Below, piece after piece: positions 1 through 8,240 of a stretch of 28,324 bases of DNA; position 1 is the first letter of the stretch; each line of letters begins with the position of its first letter. The DNA lies in contig CAJUKM010000015.1 of the NCBI GenBank assembly GCA_910587535.1, positions 1 through 28,324 of the forward strand, read 5' to 3'. Position numbers and translations under genes: made by a program. The notes beneath the pieces were generated by a model that made no database searches, was not told the origin of the DNA, and worked only from the letters and a program-made list of their open reading frames with translations. Source of the DNA: an uncultured Bacilli bacterium (GTDB taxonomy: Bacteria > Bacillota_I > Bacilli_A > RF39 > UBA660).

Positions 1-129
1 AGTAATTGACTCTTTATCTTTTATATCGTTAAAAGCGAAGTGTTCAAATTTTGAATATTCTTCGTTTGAGCAACCACTTAATATTATAAAAGATACTGTT
101 AGCATTAAGATTATTTTAGTTAGTTTCAT
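1..129 (-). CDS. Lipoprotein N-terminus, cut by window edge
   Basis: An ATG at 127-129 (minus strand) opens a frame that stays open for 43 codons to the window edge. The product starts with Lys residues, a hydrophobic stretch and the lipobox L-S-G-C with Cys at residue 20, then S-N-E-E. That is a standard lipoprotein signal peptide (signal peptidase II, diacylglyceryl-Cys). The remaining 23 residues are too few to name a family. A weak ribosome binding site (GAGTGAT) lies just upstream, and a sigma-A-like promoter is found at 154-182. The type of protein is well supported; its function is unknown. Confidence 0.75.
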   Translation of the reverse strand, partial: MKLTKIILMLTVSFIILSGCSNEEYSKFEHFAFNDIKDKESIT

Positions 130-153
130 TTTTTATCACTCGATTTCCACAGT

Positions 154-182
154 AGTATATCATAGTCAATAAGTTTCGTAAA
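154..182 (-). promoter_or_regulatory. Sigma-A-type promoter for the edge lipoprotein
   Basis: On the minus strand, TTTACG (-35, at 177-182), a 17-nt spacer and TATACT (-10, at 154-159) lie 25 bp upstream of the lipoprotein ATG. The -10 is good and the -35 weak. Confidence 0.5.
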
Positions 183-197
183 CCTTAGATTTTTACT

Positions 198-232
198 CAA
201 AAAAAGACTGTTGATAAATTCAACAATCTTTT
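198..232 (-). terminator. Rho-independent terminator of the giant surface protein gene
   Basis: A 13-bp stem (202-214 with 220-232, one G-U pair) with a 5-nt loop is followed on the minus strand by a run of T. It starts three bases past the stop codon at 235-237. Confidence 0.85.
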
Positions 233-234
233 TT

Positions 235-3200
235 TTATCTTCTATATTCGTAATAAACTCCTGCTGTAACACCAGCTAGAATGATTACTATTAAAACCAA
301 GACCATTATTATTATATTGTGATTTTCTTTTTTCTTTTCATCTACGGTTTTATCTTCTTCACGATCTTCATCTTTATCAGAAGGTTTTGTAGAAGTTTCG
401 TCATTCGGCTTAGTTGGGTTATCAGTAGATGGTTTATTATCTGTGTCGGTTTCGCCTTCGACTACTCCACTATTGTCCGTATTTGGTTTATTATTTGGCT
501 TACTTGGATTAAATGGAATTACTGGTTTAGAAGGCTTAGAAGGGGTAGAAGGGTCAGTAGGTGATACTGGATCATCCGGATTAGATGGACCAACTGGAAC
601 ATCTGGCTCAACCGGGTCAACTGGATCAGTAGGTTTTTCCGGTTCATCTGGTTTTTCTGGTTCTTCTTCTTTAATAGAATCCACTATGGCTGTAGCTTTT
701 CCTACGTTTCCGGCTTCATCTTCAAAGACAAAAGTAAATTCACCATTTTTCTTAAACACGTATTCTCTACTAAATCCGTTATTTGTTATGATTATTTTTT
801 CACTTTCATTTGTAAGTGTTGCAACAATTTCTCCATTTTCTCTAGTCGTATATTTAATCTGAGCGGTAGGTGCAACTTTGTCGATCCAAGTAACTTTTGC
901 AGAATGTTCTCTTGCTTCGTCGTCTGAATCTCCTTTATCTTTATATTTAAAAGTGAAGTTTCCATTTTTATCAAATGTATGAGTTTCATCACCAGTAATT
1001 ATATTAGCATCTTCTTTTTGACCGTTTTTGAATACATAAGCCTTTATAGATGCGATGACCTCTTTATTTGTTAAATGTGTTATGTCGTATGAAATATCAC
1101 TTGAATATATCTTATTAGTATTTTCTTCGTAATCGACTTTAACACTTTTAAATGTAATATTGTCAGCTTTGTCTTGAAGTTTGAATTCATGGCTTCCACT
1201 TTCTTCGAATGTATATTCAAGTGGGTCGGTCATCGGTTGTTGTAAACCTTTTAATGCTTCTCTATCAGCGTCTGATACTTCAACTGGATTTCCTCTATCA
1301 TCGAAGTATTCCTCTTCAGTAGCCGCACCATCTGTGATTATAGTAACATAAGTTGCTACCGAAGGAATATTTTTGTTTGTATTGACATAAGCGATCTTTG
1401 TGATGCAACCGTTTTCATCAACATAAACAGTTTTAGTTACTTCACCAGCTGAATTTAGATATGATACACTAGTTACTTTTTTATCTTTAACTTTTATGAA
1501 GTTTATCTGTTTATCATGTTCATCTAATAAGTAAACGTCTTCACTAATATCATCGAGTGAAATACTTATCTTATTATTGGAATCTATTTCGTAATCAATA
1601 TTTGCATCTGGTAAATCTTTATCGATCCAATCTACTTTTGCAGTAGCAGATCCTTCAATACCATATTCATCGACGAATTCGAAAGTAAATTCTCCGTTTT
1701 CACTGAATGTATATGTATCAGAACCACCATTGTTTGTTATAGTTATTGCTCTACTTGGATTTACAAGTCTTGCAACTACCTTACCGTTAGTCAATTCAGT
1801 TGTGCTATATGCAACTCCTGCAGTAGGATGTGGATTTTGAGTTATATCTTGGTAGAGATTGAACGCTCTTGCTGCAAACCAGTTTGCATTAGAACGATCT
1901 GCAACTATTTTAACGTATTGTACTTCTTTTGGATCTTCAATTTCGAAGCTTTTAGTATTAGCAATAGCATCAGCTATAGTGTTTGCTTGGTTAGTATACT
2001 TCAAGTTTTTCATGCTAGATAATACTTCCCAATTTTCACCATCGAGACTTCCGTAGACCGTACCATCATATATTTTACCATTTCCTCCACCAGCTGGAAC
2101 GAATTCTACAGCTGAAAGAGTAACTGATCTATCAAGCTTTATGACAATGTAACGTTGTGTGTCGCTGCCGTTCCATGCAGAATGCCATCTAGTGTTATAG
2201 TTTGCATCGATTGCTTTAATTGCTGCTCCGCCTTGGCTAGTAGCTTCAGTTGATACAGCATGGATTGTTAAATGTGATACAGGAATATATTTTCTCGTAT
2301 CAGGTTGATTATCTTCAGTAAAAGTGTAAATAGGTGAAGGAGCACTTGCCAACCTAGTACCAGTAGCAGGTTGTCTTACTTGAACTTTTTTATCTCCTGT
2401 CAAATTAGGTGAAGAGTTACCGTAAGATACCCATGAGTCATTTTCGCTGTAGCGCCATTCAGTATTTAAATTCACTCCGACGATTCTATTTTCTAAGTCA
2501 TTTGCAAATAACTCTGTAGGTAATGTACCTTCTGTAATATCTATTTTATAGAGATTTTTCTCTTCGTAATTTACTCCAACGATATGGACATATATATCAT
2601 TTTCTGCTGTAATACTTTCAATCTGCTCTCTAGTCAATTCAAGTTTGTGTTCTTCCTCGCTAGTAAACGAAACTTCATTCCAAGTATTTTTACCATCTAA
2701 GCTGTAATCCCAACGAATACCACTGTTTTTAAAACGATCTGATAAAACTATTTTATTAGCGTCTACTCCGTCGAAAGAGAATGTCGCGATCGTACTATCT
2801 AAACGTCCTAATAAGTAATTTGCTTCAAGTCTTGTTATATCAGGTTGATATACAGTGTAACTATTTGCTGTGTTATTCGGAGTACTTTTAGCGAGGTTTA
2901 AAATTCTAGTCTGTAAAAGAGTAAACTTGTAAGTGTTTTCGACACTTGTCATCTTAGGTTTAATCAAATTAGTTAGATTATACATTGGAAGTGGGAAGTA
3001 CTTTAAGTCTTCTGCTATTTCTTCTGCTAAATCATAGTAATCATTTTCAGATTTGTTATCGCTGTTGTTATATAGAGTTATTAAATCTAACCATGCATCG
3101 ATGTTAATAGGCTGTATCTCTATAGCTTTTCTGAGTAATTCTTCCTGTTTATTAGGATTATCACTAAAAGATCTTGCTAGCATTATGAGTTTTTCTGCTT

Positions 3201-4986
3201 TTTCAAAATTCTCATAATCATTCAAAACTTCTTGAGCTAATGCCATATAGACAACTTGGTATGATCCTTTTGCATAAGTTCCATTACCCCATCCAAGTAG
3301 CATTCTTTCTCCTTTTTCAGATAAAGTCCAACCACTAACATCGTTATCTAATCTCCAATATCCATTTCCTTCAGCATCCGCTGTGTAAAATAATAGAGCA
3401 GCGTGTCCTGGTTGTCCTATTACTGTTGCTGCTATACCATGTGTAGCACGTATTACAGCTCCAGACTTAGAAATACCACCACATACGGCGCCAGTTCCGA
3501 ATTTATTTCTAAAGTTCATCCATTGCTTATAAACTTTATGATCATTAGTTCCTCGTGTTATTCCGTAATCGTAAAGTTTTTTTCCATTTACTGCGAATAA
3601 TTCGTTGAAATAATCGTAATTGTCGTCATCGTAAAATATTGGATTGCTATAATTTGGCCATACATAAGCCATATATGGATGTGGAGTCAAATATGACCAT
3701 GCTCTTCCCGGTTCAGCATCTATTTTGCTTTGAACATATTCGTTCAACCATAATATCGATTCATCATCTATGTTTGAATTCATGACGAAACGCATATTTT
3801 CGACATTATACTGTTCAAACCACTTTGTCATGTTCATCGTTTCAGTAGCTTTAAATTTACCATTTTTATGTAAATCTTTAAAAATTTGATAACGGTCTAC
3901 TGCATCCGAACGGTTAGATTCTTCTCCAGATTGCATCCACAATCCTACTCTTTGTGAGTGAGTCAGTGAAAGCGCGATAGCCATGCGGGTATACATATCT
4001 CCTAGTACAGTACCGTATTCTGTAGTTTCTTGTATTTTAAAGTCATTTTTGTAAGCTTTATATAATCTAGATAGTTGTGTTAACGAGTTATAATAGCTAT
4101 TACCATCTGGCGTTCCACCTAATATATAGTAGTTTAGTACCGACTTATCTTCCAATAGCCAAGCCAAAGCAGCTTCATTCTCTTCGCTTTCGTTGAAGAA
4201 AGAATTGATCGTATATTTACCTACACGTTTAACGAGTTCTCTTTTCAATACGACATGTTCAAGTTCTCCCTCGACTGATGTCTGCCCATTATATATATTA
4301 TCTATTTCTTTATCTAAGTCTTCAACAGAGTCGAGAATAAAATTTCCATTTACCTCGTTTACCAATTTTGCATCAGCAAAAACTGAATGATCTTGTCCAT
4401 TTCCGCCATTAGAATCTACTACTAGTTTTAAATAATTTACATTTTCTAGAGGTATTTCTACAAAGCTTGCTTCTGTTCTAGGTAATTTTGCGACTGGGTC
4501 GATAGCTTCTTCCCAATTCTTTCCGTCTTCAGATGTATAAAAATGGAAAATAACTCCATTACCTCCTGAAGAGGTTTTATTTAATCCTATAAATGAAGTA
4601 AAGTAGTTGTATTCATCATACTCTGATATATCGTAAACTAAAGTAGATGTCGCATGAGCAAATACACTTTTCTTAAAAGAAAAATAATTTCCTTCGATGA
4701 TCATGACGACTGGATTACCACTCATGTCTGCGTCATTTACCAGTTGGCCATATCCTATTTTCTTTTCAATAGGAACTAAATCGCTTAAAAACAGCTGTTT
4801 GAAATCGGCAAATCTATCACTTACTCTAGAACTATTATACTCTATAGTCTCAACATTTGCTATTTCTTCGTCTGCTAGCATAGTATTATATGATATATAT
4901 ATACCTGCAATCAGAGTCAATACGCATATTAATACACTTAGCGATCTCAATATGTTAGTTCTCTTCTTATTTATTATATTTTTCAT
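235..4986 (-). CDS. Giant multidomain surface protein (NPCBM, transglutaminase-like, F5/8C, Ig-like, membrane anchor)
   Basis: 1583 residues. An N-terminal hydrophobic segment (about 13-37) acts as signal peptide or anchor. Residues about 70-210 resemble an NPCBM carbohydrate-binding module, with the H-A-T-S motif at His111. Residues about 250-560 hold a transglutaminase-like core: V-C-G-G-I-S-K with Cys502, G-Q-P-G-H with His528, and W-R-L-D-N-D with Asp547/549. A TPR-like helical stretch follows (585-670), then an F5/8C discoidin domain (about 900-1050, R-W-H-S-A-W near 934). Ig-like repeats lie near 1056-1126, 1293-1369 and 1371-1441, sharing N-G-E-F-T-F-type cores. A Pro-rich stalk (1443-1543) ends in a TM segment (about 1556-1576) and a basic tail. 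No LPXTG is seen, so it is probably membrane-anchored and extracellular. The ATG has an AAGGGGA ribosome binding site. Carbohydrate binding and protein cross-linking or processing are inferred from the domains; the substrate is unknown. Confidence 0.85.
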   Translation of the reverse strand: MKNIINKKRTNILRSLSVLICVLTLIAGIYISYNTMLADEEIANVETIEYNSSRVSDRFADFKQLFLSDLVPIEKKIGYGQLVNDADMSGNPVVMIIEGNYFSFKKSVFAHATSTLVYDISEYDEYNYFTSFIGLNKTSSGGNGVIFHFYTSEDGKNWEEAIDPVAKLPRTEASFVEIPLENVNYLKLVVDSNGGNGQDHSVFADAKLVNEVNGNFILDSVEDLDKEIDNIYNGQTSVEGELEHVVLKRELVKRVGKYTINSFFNESEENEAALAWLLEDKSVLNYYILGGTPDGNSYYNSLTQLSRLYKAYKNDFKIQETTEYGTVLGDMYTRMAIALSLTHSQRVGLWMQSGEESNRSDAVDRYQIFKDLHKNGKFKATETMNMTKWFEQYNVENMRFVMNSNIDDESILWLNEYVQSKIDAEPGRAWSYLTPHPYMAYVWPNYSNPIFYDDDNYDYFNELFAVNGKKLYDYGITRGTNDHKVYKQWMNFRNKFGTGAVCGGISKSGAVIRATHGIAATVIGQPGHAALLFYTADAEGNGYWRLDNDVSGWTLSEKGERMLLGWGNGTYAKGSYQVVYMALAQEVLNDYENFEKAEKLIMLARSFSDNPNKQEELLRKAIEIQPINIDAWLDLITLYNNSDNKSENDYYDLAEEIAEDLKYFPLPMYNLTNLIKPKMTSVENTYKFTLLQTRILNLAKSTPNNTANSYTVYQPDITRLEANYLLGRLDSTIATFSFDGVDANKIVLSDRFKNSGIRWDYSLDGKNTWNEVSFTSEEEHKLELTREQIESITAENDIYVHIVGVNYEEKNLYKIDITEGTLPTELFANDLENRIVGVNLNTEWRYSENDSWVSYGNSSPNLTGDKKVQVRQPATGTRLASAPSPIYTFTEDNQPDTRKYIPVSHLTIHAVSTEATSQGGAAIKAIDANYNTRWHSAWNGSDTQRYIVIKLDRSVTLSAVEFVPAGGGNGKIYDGTVYGSLDGENWEVLSSMKNLKYTNQANTIADAIANTKSFEIEDPKEVQYVKIVADRSNANWFAARAFNLYQDITQNPHPTAGVAYSTTELTNGKVVARLVNPSRAITITNNGGSDTYTFSENGEFTFEFVDEYGIEGSATAKVDWIDKDLPDANIDYEIDSNNKISISLDDISEDVYLLDEHDKQINFIKVKDKKVTSVSYLNSAGEVTKTVYVDENGCITKIAYVNTNKNIPSVATYVTIITDGAATEEEYFDDRGNPVEVSDADREALKGLQQPMTDPLEYTFEESGSHEFKLQDKADNITFKSVKVDYEENTNKIYSSDISYDITHLTNKEVIASIKAYVFKNGQKEDANIITGDETHTFDKNGNFTFKYKDKGDSDDEAREHSAKVTWIDKVAPTAQIKYTTRENGEIVATLTNESEKIIITNNGFSREYVFKKNGEFTFVFEDEAGNVGKATAIVDSIKEEEPEKPDEPEKPTDPVDPVEPDVPVGPSNPDDPVSPTDPSTPSKPSKPVIPFNPSKPNNKPNTDNSGVVEGETDTDNKPSTDNPTKPNDETSTKPSDKDEDREEDKTVDEKKKENHNIIIMVLVLIVIILAGVTAGVYYEYRR

Positions 4987-5014
4987 ACTTCATTTCCCCT
5001 TTTTTCGGCTACTT

Positions 5015-5042
5015 ATTATAGCACGAATTTGTTATTTTGCAA
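5015..5042 (-). promoter_or_regulatory. Promoter of the giant surface protein gene
   Basis: On the minus strand, TTGCAA (5037-5042), a 16-nt spacer and a perfect TATAAT (5015-5020) preceded by TGC (extended -10). It sits 28 bp upstream of the ATG. The rest of the gap 5043-5242 shows no gene I can support. Confidence 0.7.
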
Positions 5043-5242
5043 GGAAAACCGTTCATGGTTTGGTTTCCAATTTCTGTAATTATAATATATCTCGAATACG
5101 GCGAATTTTCAAGAATTAGAACGTTCCTTTGACAAGTTTTCCACAGTTACTTTACACAATTTCATAAAATTCAACAATATATCTTATTCAAAATCTTTAC
5201 TTTATTGAAGTAAAAATCCCCATTTTTTAGTCAAAATAAGAT

Positions 5243-5281
5243 AAAAAGGTCCAATTCTTTTGATAAAAATTGGACCTTTTA
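5243..5281 (-). terminator. Terminator of the HD-domain gene operon
   Basis: A long stem (5243-5256 with 5268-5280) containing GGTCCAATT and its complement, flanked by A and T runs on both sides, so it could work in both directions. It lies immediately downstream of the stop codon at 5282-5284. Confidence 0.9.
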
Positions 5282-5899
5282 TTATTTATAATTTTTTAGA
5301 GCATTTAGAAGAGTTATAAACAGTTCATCCTCATAAAGTTGTCGGTCTACTTCTAACCAGATATCGCTAGGTTTTACTGCATTGTTGCAAATTTCTTCAT
5401 TTCCAAATTTTAAAGCGTCTTTTTTAACATTTTCAAAATTCATATATCCTTCTAAATCGTATTTTTTACTTTGCAGATCGCATTCCATTTTATCTATTTG
5501 AAAGGCAAATTTGCTTTCTGGTGTTATATGAGCATTGAATTCTTCTAGAAGTGATTCTATTTCTACTTGATCGACTAATCCCTCTGTCACTTTATGAACG
5601 GCCCTTCTTCCCTCTTCTAGTTTTTGTTCTTTTGAAACTCCTGAATTAATAGTGTAGTCTGGAATTATTATTTCTTCTAGTTCATGTAGTATTAGCATCT
5701 TTAAGACTTTATAAATATCAACATTTAGTTCGTATTCACTATCTAATGTTACAGCTAAAATTAAAGTCCCAAAAATATGTTCAGCTACACTTTCTAACCG
5801 TTCACTAGTTATATTAATTTCTTTCCACCCAGATCTAATTTTGTTTTTAAGACTTGCTGCTAAAAAATAAAATTTAATTATACTTTCTTCTTTTTTCAT
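5282..5899 (-). CDS. HD-domain phosphohydrolase, YfbR/HDDC2-like
   Basis: 205 residues. The order of metal ligands fits the HD superfamily: S-V-A-E-H with His41, then His72, then Asp136 in Q-I-D-K-M-E-C-D. The early R-x-G-W and E-S-V-A-E-H pattern is typical of the 5'-deoxynucleotidase (YfbR/HDDC2) branch, which removes phosphate from deoxynucleoside monophosphates. The HD dyad itself reads His72-Glu73 rather than His-Asp, so full activity is uncertain. The gene starts 8 bp after the stop of the upstream unknown gene, with an AAGAAAGG ribosome binding site inside that gene's 3' end, so the two are co-transcribed. Nucleotide cleanup would fit with thyX nearby, but that link is inference. Confidence 0.75.
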   Translation of the reverse strand: MKKEESIIKFYFLAASLKNKIRSGWKEINITSERLESVAEHIFGTLILAVTLDSEYELNVDIYKVLKMLILHELEEIIIPDYTINSGVSKEQKLEEGRRAVHKVTEGLVDQVEIESLLEEFNAHITPESKFAFQIDKMECDLQSKKYDLEGYMNFENVKKDALKFGNEEICNNAVKPSDIWLEVDRQLYEDELFITLLNALKNYK

Positions 5900-5907
5900 A
5901 TAGAATA

Positions 5908-6747
5908 TTATCCTTTCTTATTCTCTTTAGGTTTCAAAATAAACCTTTTTAGTACTGTTGGATCCAATGGATCTTTTTTTAATTCTCCCAATGTCGTATA
6001 GTCGGTAACGACACTCGCTATTCGAGTTTTATTTGCATTTTCTCTTTCGTGCTGCAATGAGCTCAAGATATCTTTTCTTCTTCTTGCGCTGAATGTGCCC
6101 CAAATAAAAGTATCTCCATTCTCAAGCAAGTATTGTATAATTTCTGCAATGTTTTTGGAAACAATGGCATATTTTTCTAATCTATCTTTATCTAAAAGTG
6201 CTCCTCTGTAGGTACTACCCTCTGGCAATGTCTTTATTATTCTATCTAAGTGTTCATAATACATTATTAATCCATTGATACATTGTTGTTTGATCTTTGT
6301 TCTTGGAGAAAAATGGAGATATATGCCGTTTCTTCCTTCCAAAGTTATTTTTCCTAGTAAATATCTAATAGTCCTTATATCGAGATTGCTTGTCTTTTTA
6401 TATGTCGGCTCTATACTTTCTATTCGAAGTGTTGGAAGTCTATCTGCAGTCGTTATGGCATCAGATTGTAGATAAAGTTTTTCATCTTTACCTCTTATAT
6501 ATTGTTCAAAGCTGTAAACGTCTGGATCTATATCTTTGGAATTCATCTCGCCCATCAATTTAGCAGCGGTGGCTATAATGCTATAAAATTTTTGCTCTTG
6601 AAATTCTAATTTTCTAGTCATCATTAAGTCGTATAGTGTCTGGCAGTCATAAACTCCATAGTTCTCTAAGGTTCTTTGCCAACTCGGAATGACCGACGAT
6701 TCAGTTGAGGCGAACGAGTGTAACGTTATATCTTTTAATGTAATCAT
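5908..6747 (-). CDS. Unknown protein, co-transcribed with the HD-domain gene
   Basis: 279 residues from the ATG at 6745-6747. The open frame extends 18 codons further to a TTG, but that TTG overlaps the -35 box of a clear promoter (6773-6801). The internal ATG has AAAGGAAG 8 nt upstream, so I chose it. I recognise no family. The protein looks soluble, with no signal peptide or TM segment. It is rich in charged helices, has a basic patch (S-A-R-R-R-K) near residue 225 and ends in a Lys/Glu-rich tail. Cotranscription with an HD-type nucleotidase suggests a related role, but nothing in the sequence fixes it. Confidence 0.75.
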   Translation of the reverse strand: MITLKDITLHSFASTESSVIPSWQRTLENYGVYDCQTLYDLMMTRKLEFQEQKFYSIIATAAKLMGEMNSKDIDPDVYSFEQYIRGKDEKLYLQSDAITTADRLPTLRIESIEPTYKKTSNLDIRTIRYLLGKITLEGRNGIYLHFSPRTKIKQQCINGLIMYYEHLDRIIKTLPEGSTYRGALLDKDRLEKYAIVSKNIAEIIQYLLENGDTFIWGTFSARRRKDILSSLQHERENANKTRIASVVTDYTTLGELKKDPLDPTVLKRFILKPKENKKG

Positions 6748-6772
6748 AAAGTCATCTTCCTTTTCGTCGGCT

Positions 6773-6801
6773 ATTTTATAAAATTTAATAGAATTTATCA
6801 A
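6773..6801 (-). promoter_or_regulatory. Promoter of the unknown/HD operon
   Basis: On the minus strand TTGATA (6796-6801), 17 nt, TAAAAT (6773-6778). It decides the start of the downstream gene, because a transcript from here cannot contain the upstream TTG. Confidence 0.75.
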
Positions 6802-6832
6802 GCAATTTTAAACGATTAAAATATTATATCGA

Positions 6833-7753
6833 TTATTTATTTTTTGAGTTTAACTCATCTATTGCATTTCTGATCGTCGCTATGGAATCTTTAAGTTTTA
6901 TTTGCTCACTTTCGTCTAGTGGAATAAAAATCTTGTTTTCAACACCGCTTGAATTTACTACGGCGGGAGTTGAAATGCACAGATCATGTTCTTTATCATA
7001 ACTGGATACAGGCAAGATCAGATTTTTATCTTCTAATATGGCAGAAGTAATCCTAACAAGGCACATTCCTATACCATAGTATGTTGCACCTTTTTTTTCG
7101 ATTATTTCATAGGCAGAGTTGCGAACTTCTTCTTCTATTTTATTCTTTTCTTTATCGGACAAGAATTCGTCAAGATTAGTTAGAGCTACGTTTGCATTAC
7201 TCCAGGCAACAAATTCGCTGTCTCCGTGTTCTCCAATTACAAATGCTTGGAGATCTTTAGGACATATTCCTATCTTCTCGCTTATTAAGTACCTAAGTCT
7301 AGCAGTGTCTAATGTCGTTCCAGATCCGATAACCCTTTTTGGATCGACAGCAGAATATTTGAGAGTTAGATAAGTCATTATGTCTAATGGGTTTGTCGCT
7401 ATTAAGAAAATCCCTTTGAATCCCGATGCCATTACTGAATCGACGATATTTTTAAATATTTTGCTATTTTTATGGATTAAATCTAATCTAGTTTCTCCCA
7501 CTTCTTGATTTGCGCCTGCTGCTATGACGACTATTCGAGCGTTTTGACAGTCTTCATATTCTCCTACTTTTACAGTTACTCTAGAGGGACTATAAGCTAA
7601 ACAATGGTTCAAATCCATTGCTTCGCCAACAATACGTTCTTTATTGATATCTATAAGTATCAGTTCATCCACGTATGTATGTTGATTCATGAGAGCATAT
7701 GCATAACTCATTCCAACATTTCCACATCCGATTAAAACTATTCTGTTTTTCAT
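6833..7753 (-). CDS. ldh: L-lactate dehydrogenase
   Basis: 306 residues from the ATG at 7751-7753, which has AAGAAGG 8 nt upstream. A GTG three codons earlier lies directly against that site and is unlikely. The enzyme reduces pyruvate to L-lactate with NADH, regenerating NAD+ in fermentation. Features seen: Rossmann motif G-C-G-N-V-G (9-14), Asp35 after the second strand (NAD preference), G-A-N-Q with Gln83 and G-E-T-R with Arg89 on the active-site loop, T-N-P-L-D, Asp149/Arg152 in L-D-T-A-R-L-R, and catalytic His176 in G-E-H-G-D-S-E. Gln83 rather than Arg marks lactate rather than malate specificity. Length is normal for the family. Cytoplasmic. Confidence 0.95.
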   Translation of the reverse strand: MKNRIVLIGCGNVGMSYAYALMNQHTYVDELILIDINKERIVGEAMDLNHCLAYSPSRVTVKVGEYEDCQNARIVVIAAGANQEVGETRLDLIHKNSKIFKNIVDSVMASGFKGIFLIATNPLDIMTYLTLKYSAVDPKRVIGSGTTLDTARLRYLISEKIGICPKDLQAFVIGEHGDSEFVAWSNANVALTNLDEFLSDKEKNKIEEEVRNSAYEIIEKKGATYYGIGMCLVRITSAILEDKNLILPVSSYDKEHDLCISTPAVVNSSGVENKIFIPLDESEQIKLKDSIATIRNAIDELNSKNK

Positions 7754-7772
7754 ATCTTTCACCTTCTTTTTT

Positions 7773-7801
7773 ATTATACCAAATTGTTTTTATTTTTCTA
7801 A
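7773..7801 (-). promoter_or_regulatory. Promoter of ldh, extended -10
   Basis: On the minus strand a perfect TATAAT (7773-7778) preceded by TGG (extended -10). The -35 (TTAGAA at 7796-7801, 17-nt spacing) is weak. No Rex-type operator was identified. Confidence 0.6.
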
Positions 7802-7818
7802 TATAAAAATATTTTTCC

Positions 7819-7847
7819 TTGAGCAAGTGTCTATATTATGTTAGAAT
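7819..7847 (+). promoter_or_regulatory. Promoter of the 94-residue orphan gene
   Basis: TTGAGC (7819-7824), a 17-nt spacer ending in TGT (extended -10), TAGAAT (7842-7847). It is divergent from the ldh promoter and 36 bp upstream of the small ORF. Confidence 0.7.
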
Positions 7848-7883
7848 ATACTCGAAAATTTATTTGGAGATTTATTAATTGAA

Positions 7884-8168
7884 ATGAGAAATTTGATTTT
7901 GAGTTATGAAGAACTCGTGGATGCACAAAAGAATTTAAATGGTAGAATAGAATTAGGCTTAGATTGTACGATAGCAAAGAAATTATATCGTATTTCTTGT
8001 TGTATGTTTTTGGCATATGTAAGAGAATACTTTGGGATTTATGATATCGATTTAAAAACTGCGAAAAGATTATATGAGTGTGACGAGCATATCGGTAAAT
8101 TTAGTCAAGAATATAAATCTTTTCTCGAGGAATCAGAAACAGTTAAGAGTATAACACTGAGTATTTGA
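7884..8168 (+). CDS. Small unknown protein, 94 residues
   Basis: A short gene between divergent ldh and thyX. It has its own good promoter (7819-7847). A GGAG lies 14 nt before the ATG, which is rather far; an ATT codon at 7878 would be better spaced, so the exact start is open. The product is soluble and helical, with two adjacent Cys (S-C-C) and a Y-x-x-x-Y-F-G-I-Y segment. I recognise no family. The promoter plus uninterrupted frame argue for a real gene, but no motif supports a function. Confidence 0.55.
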   Translation: MRNLILSYEELVDAQKNLNGRIELGLDCTIAKKLYRISCCMFLAYVREYFGIYDIDLKTAKRLYECDEHIGKFSQEYKSFLEESETVKSITLSI

Positions 8169-8182
8169 CTATGTTTTTTTTA

Positions 8183-8211
8183 TTGCGAATTTTTTCTAAT
8201 GATTTTATAAT
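8183..8211 (+). promoter_or_regulatory. Promoter of thyX
   Basis: TTGCGA (8183-8188), 17 nt, perfect TATAAT (8206-8211). It is 29 bp before the thyX ATG, with a GGAGG ribosome binding site between. Confidence 0.8.
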
Positions 8212-8240
8212 ATACATATAAGTTATAGGAGGAGTATAGA

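Noticed and set aside
443..862. Plus-strand ORF with collagen-like G-x-x repeats
   Set aside because: It is the reverse complement of the Pro-rich stalk of the large surface protein; no ribosome binding site or promoter, and the minus-strand protein has coherent domains.
4697..5119. Plus-strand ORF of 140 residues crossing the surface-protein promoter
   Set aside because: Lies opposite the N-terminus and promoter of the large gene, with no ribosome binding site and no recognisable motif.
5136..5146. DnaA-box-like TTTTCCACA
   Set aside because: A single site one base off consensus; no cluster of boxes, dnaA or dnaN nearby, so not an origin.
5129..5160. TTGACA on the plus strand ahead of the 5243-5281 hairpin, suggesting a small RNA
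   Set aside because: No acceptable -10 at the right spacing, and the hairpin is explained by the minus-strand operon.
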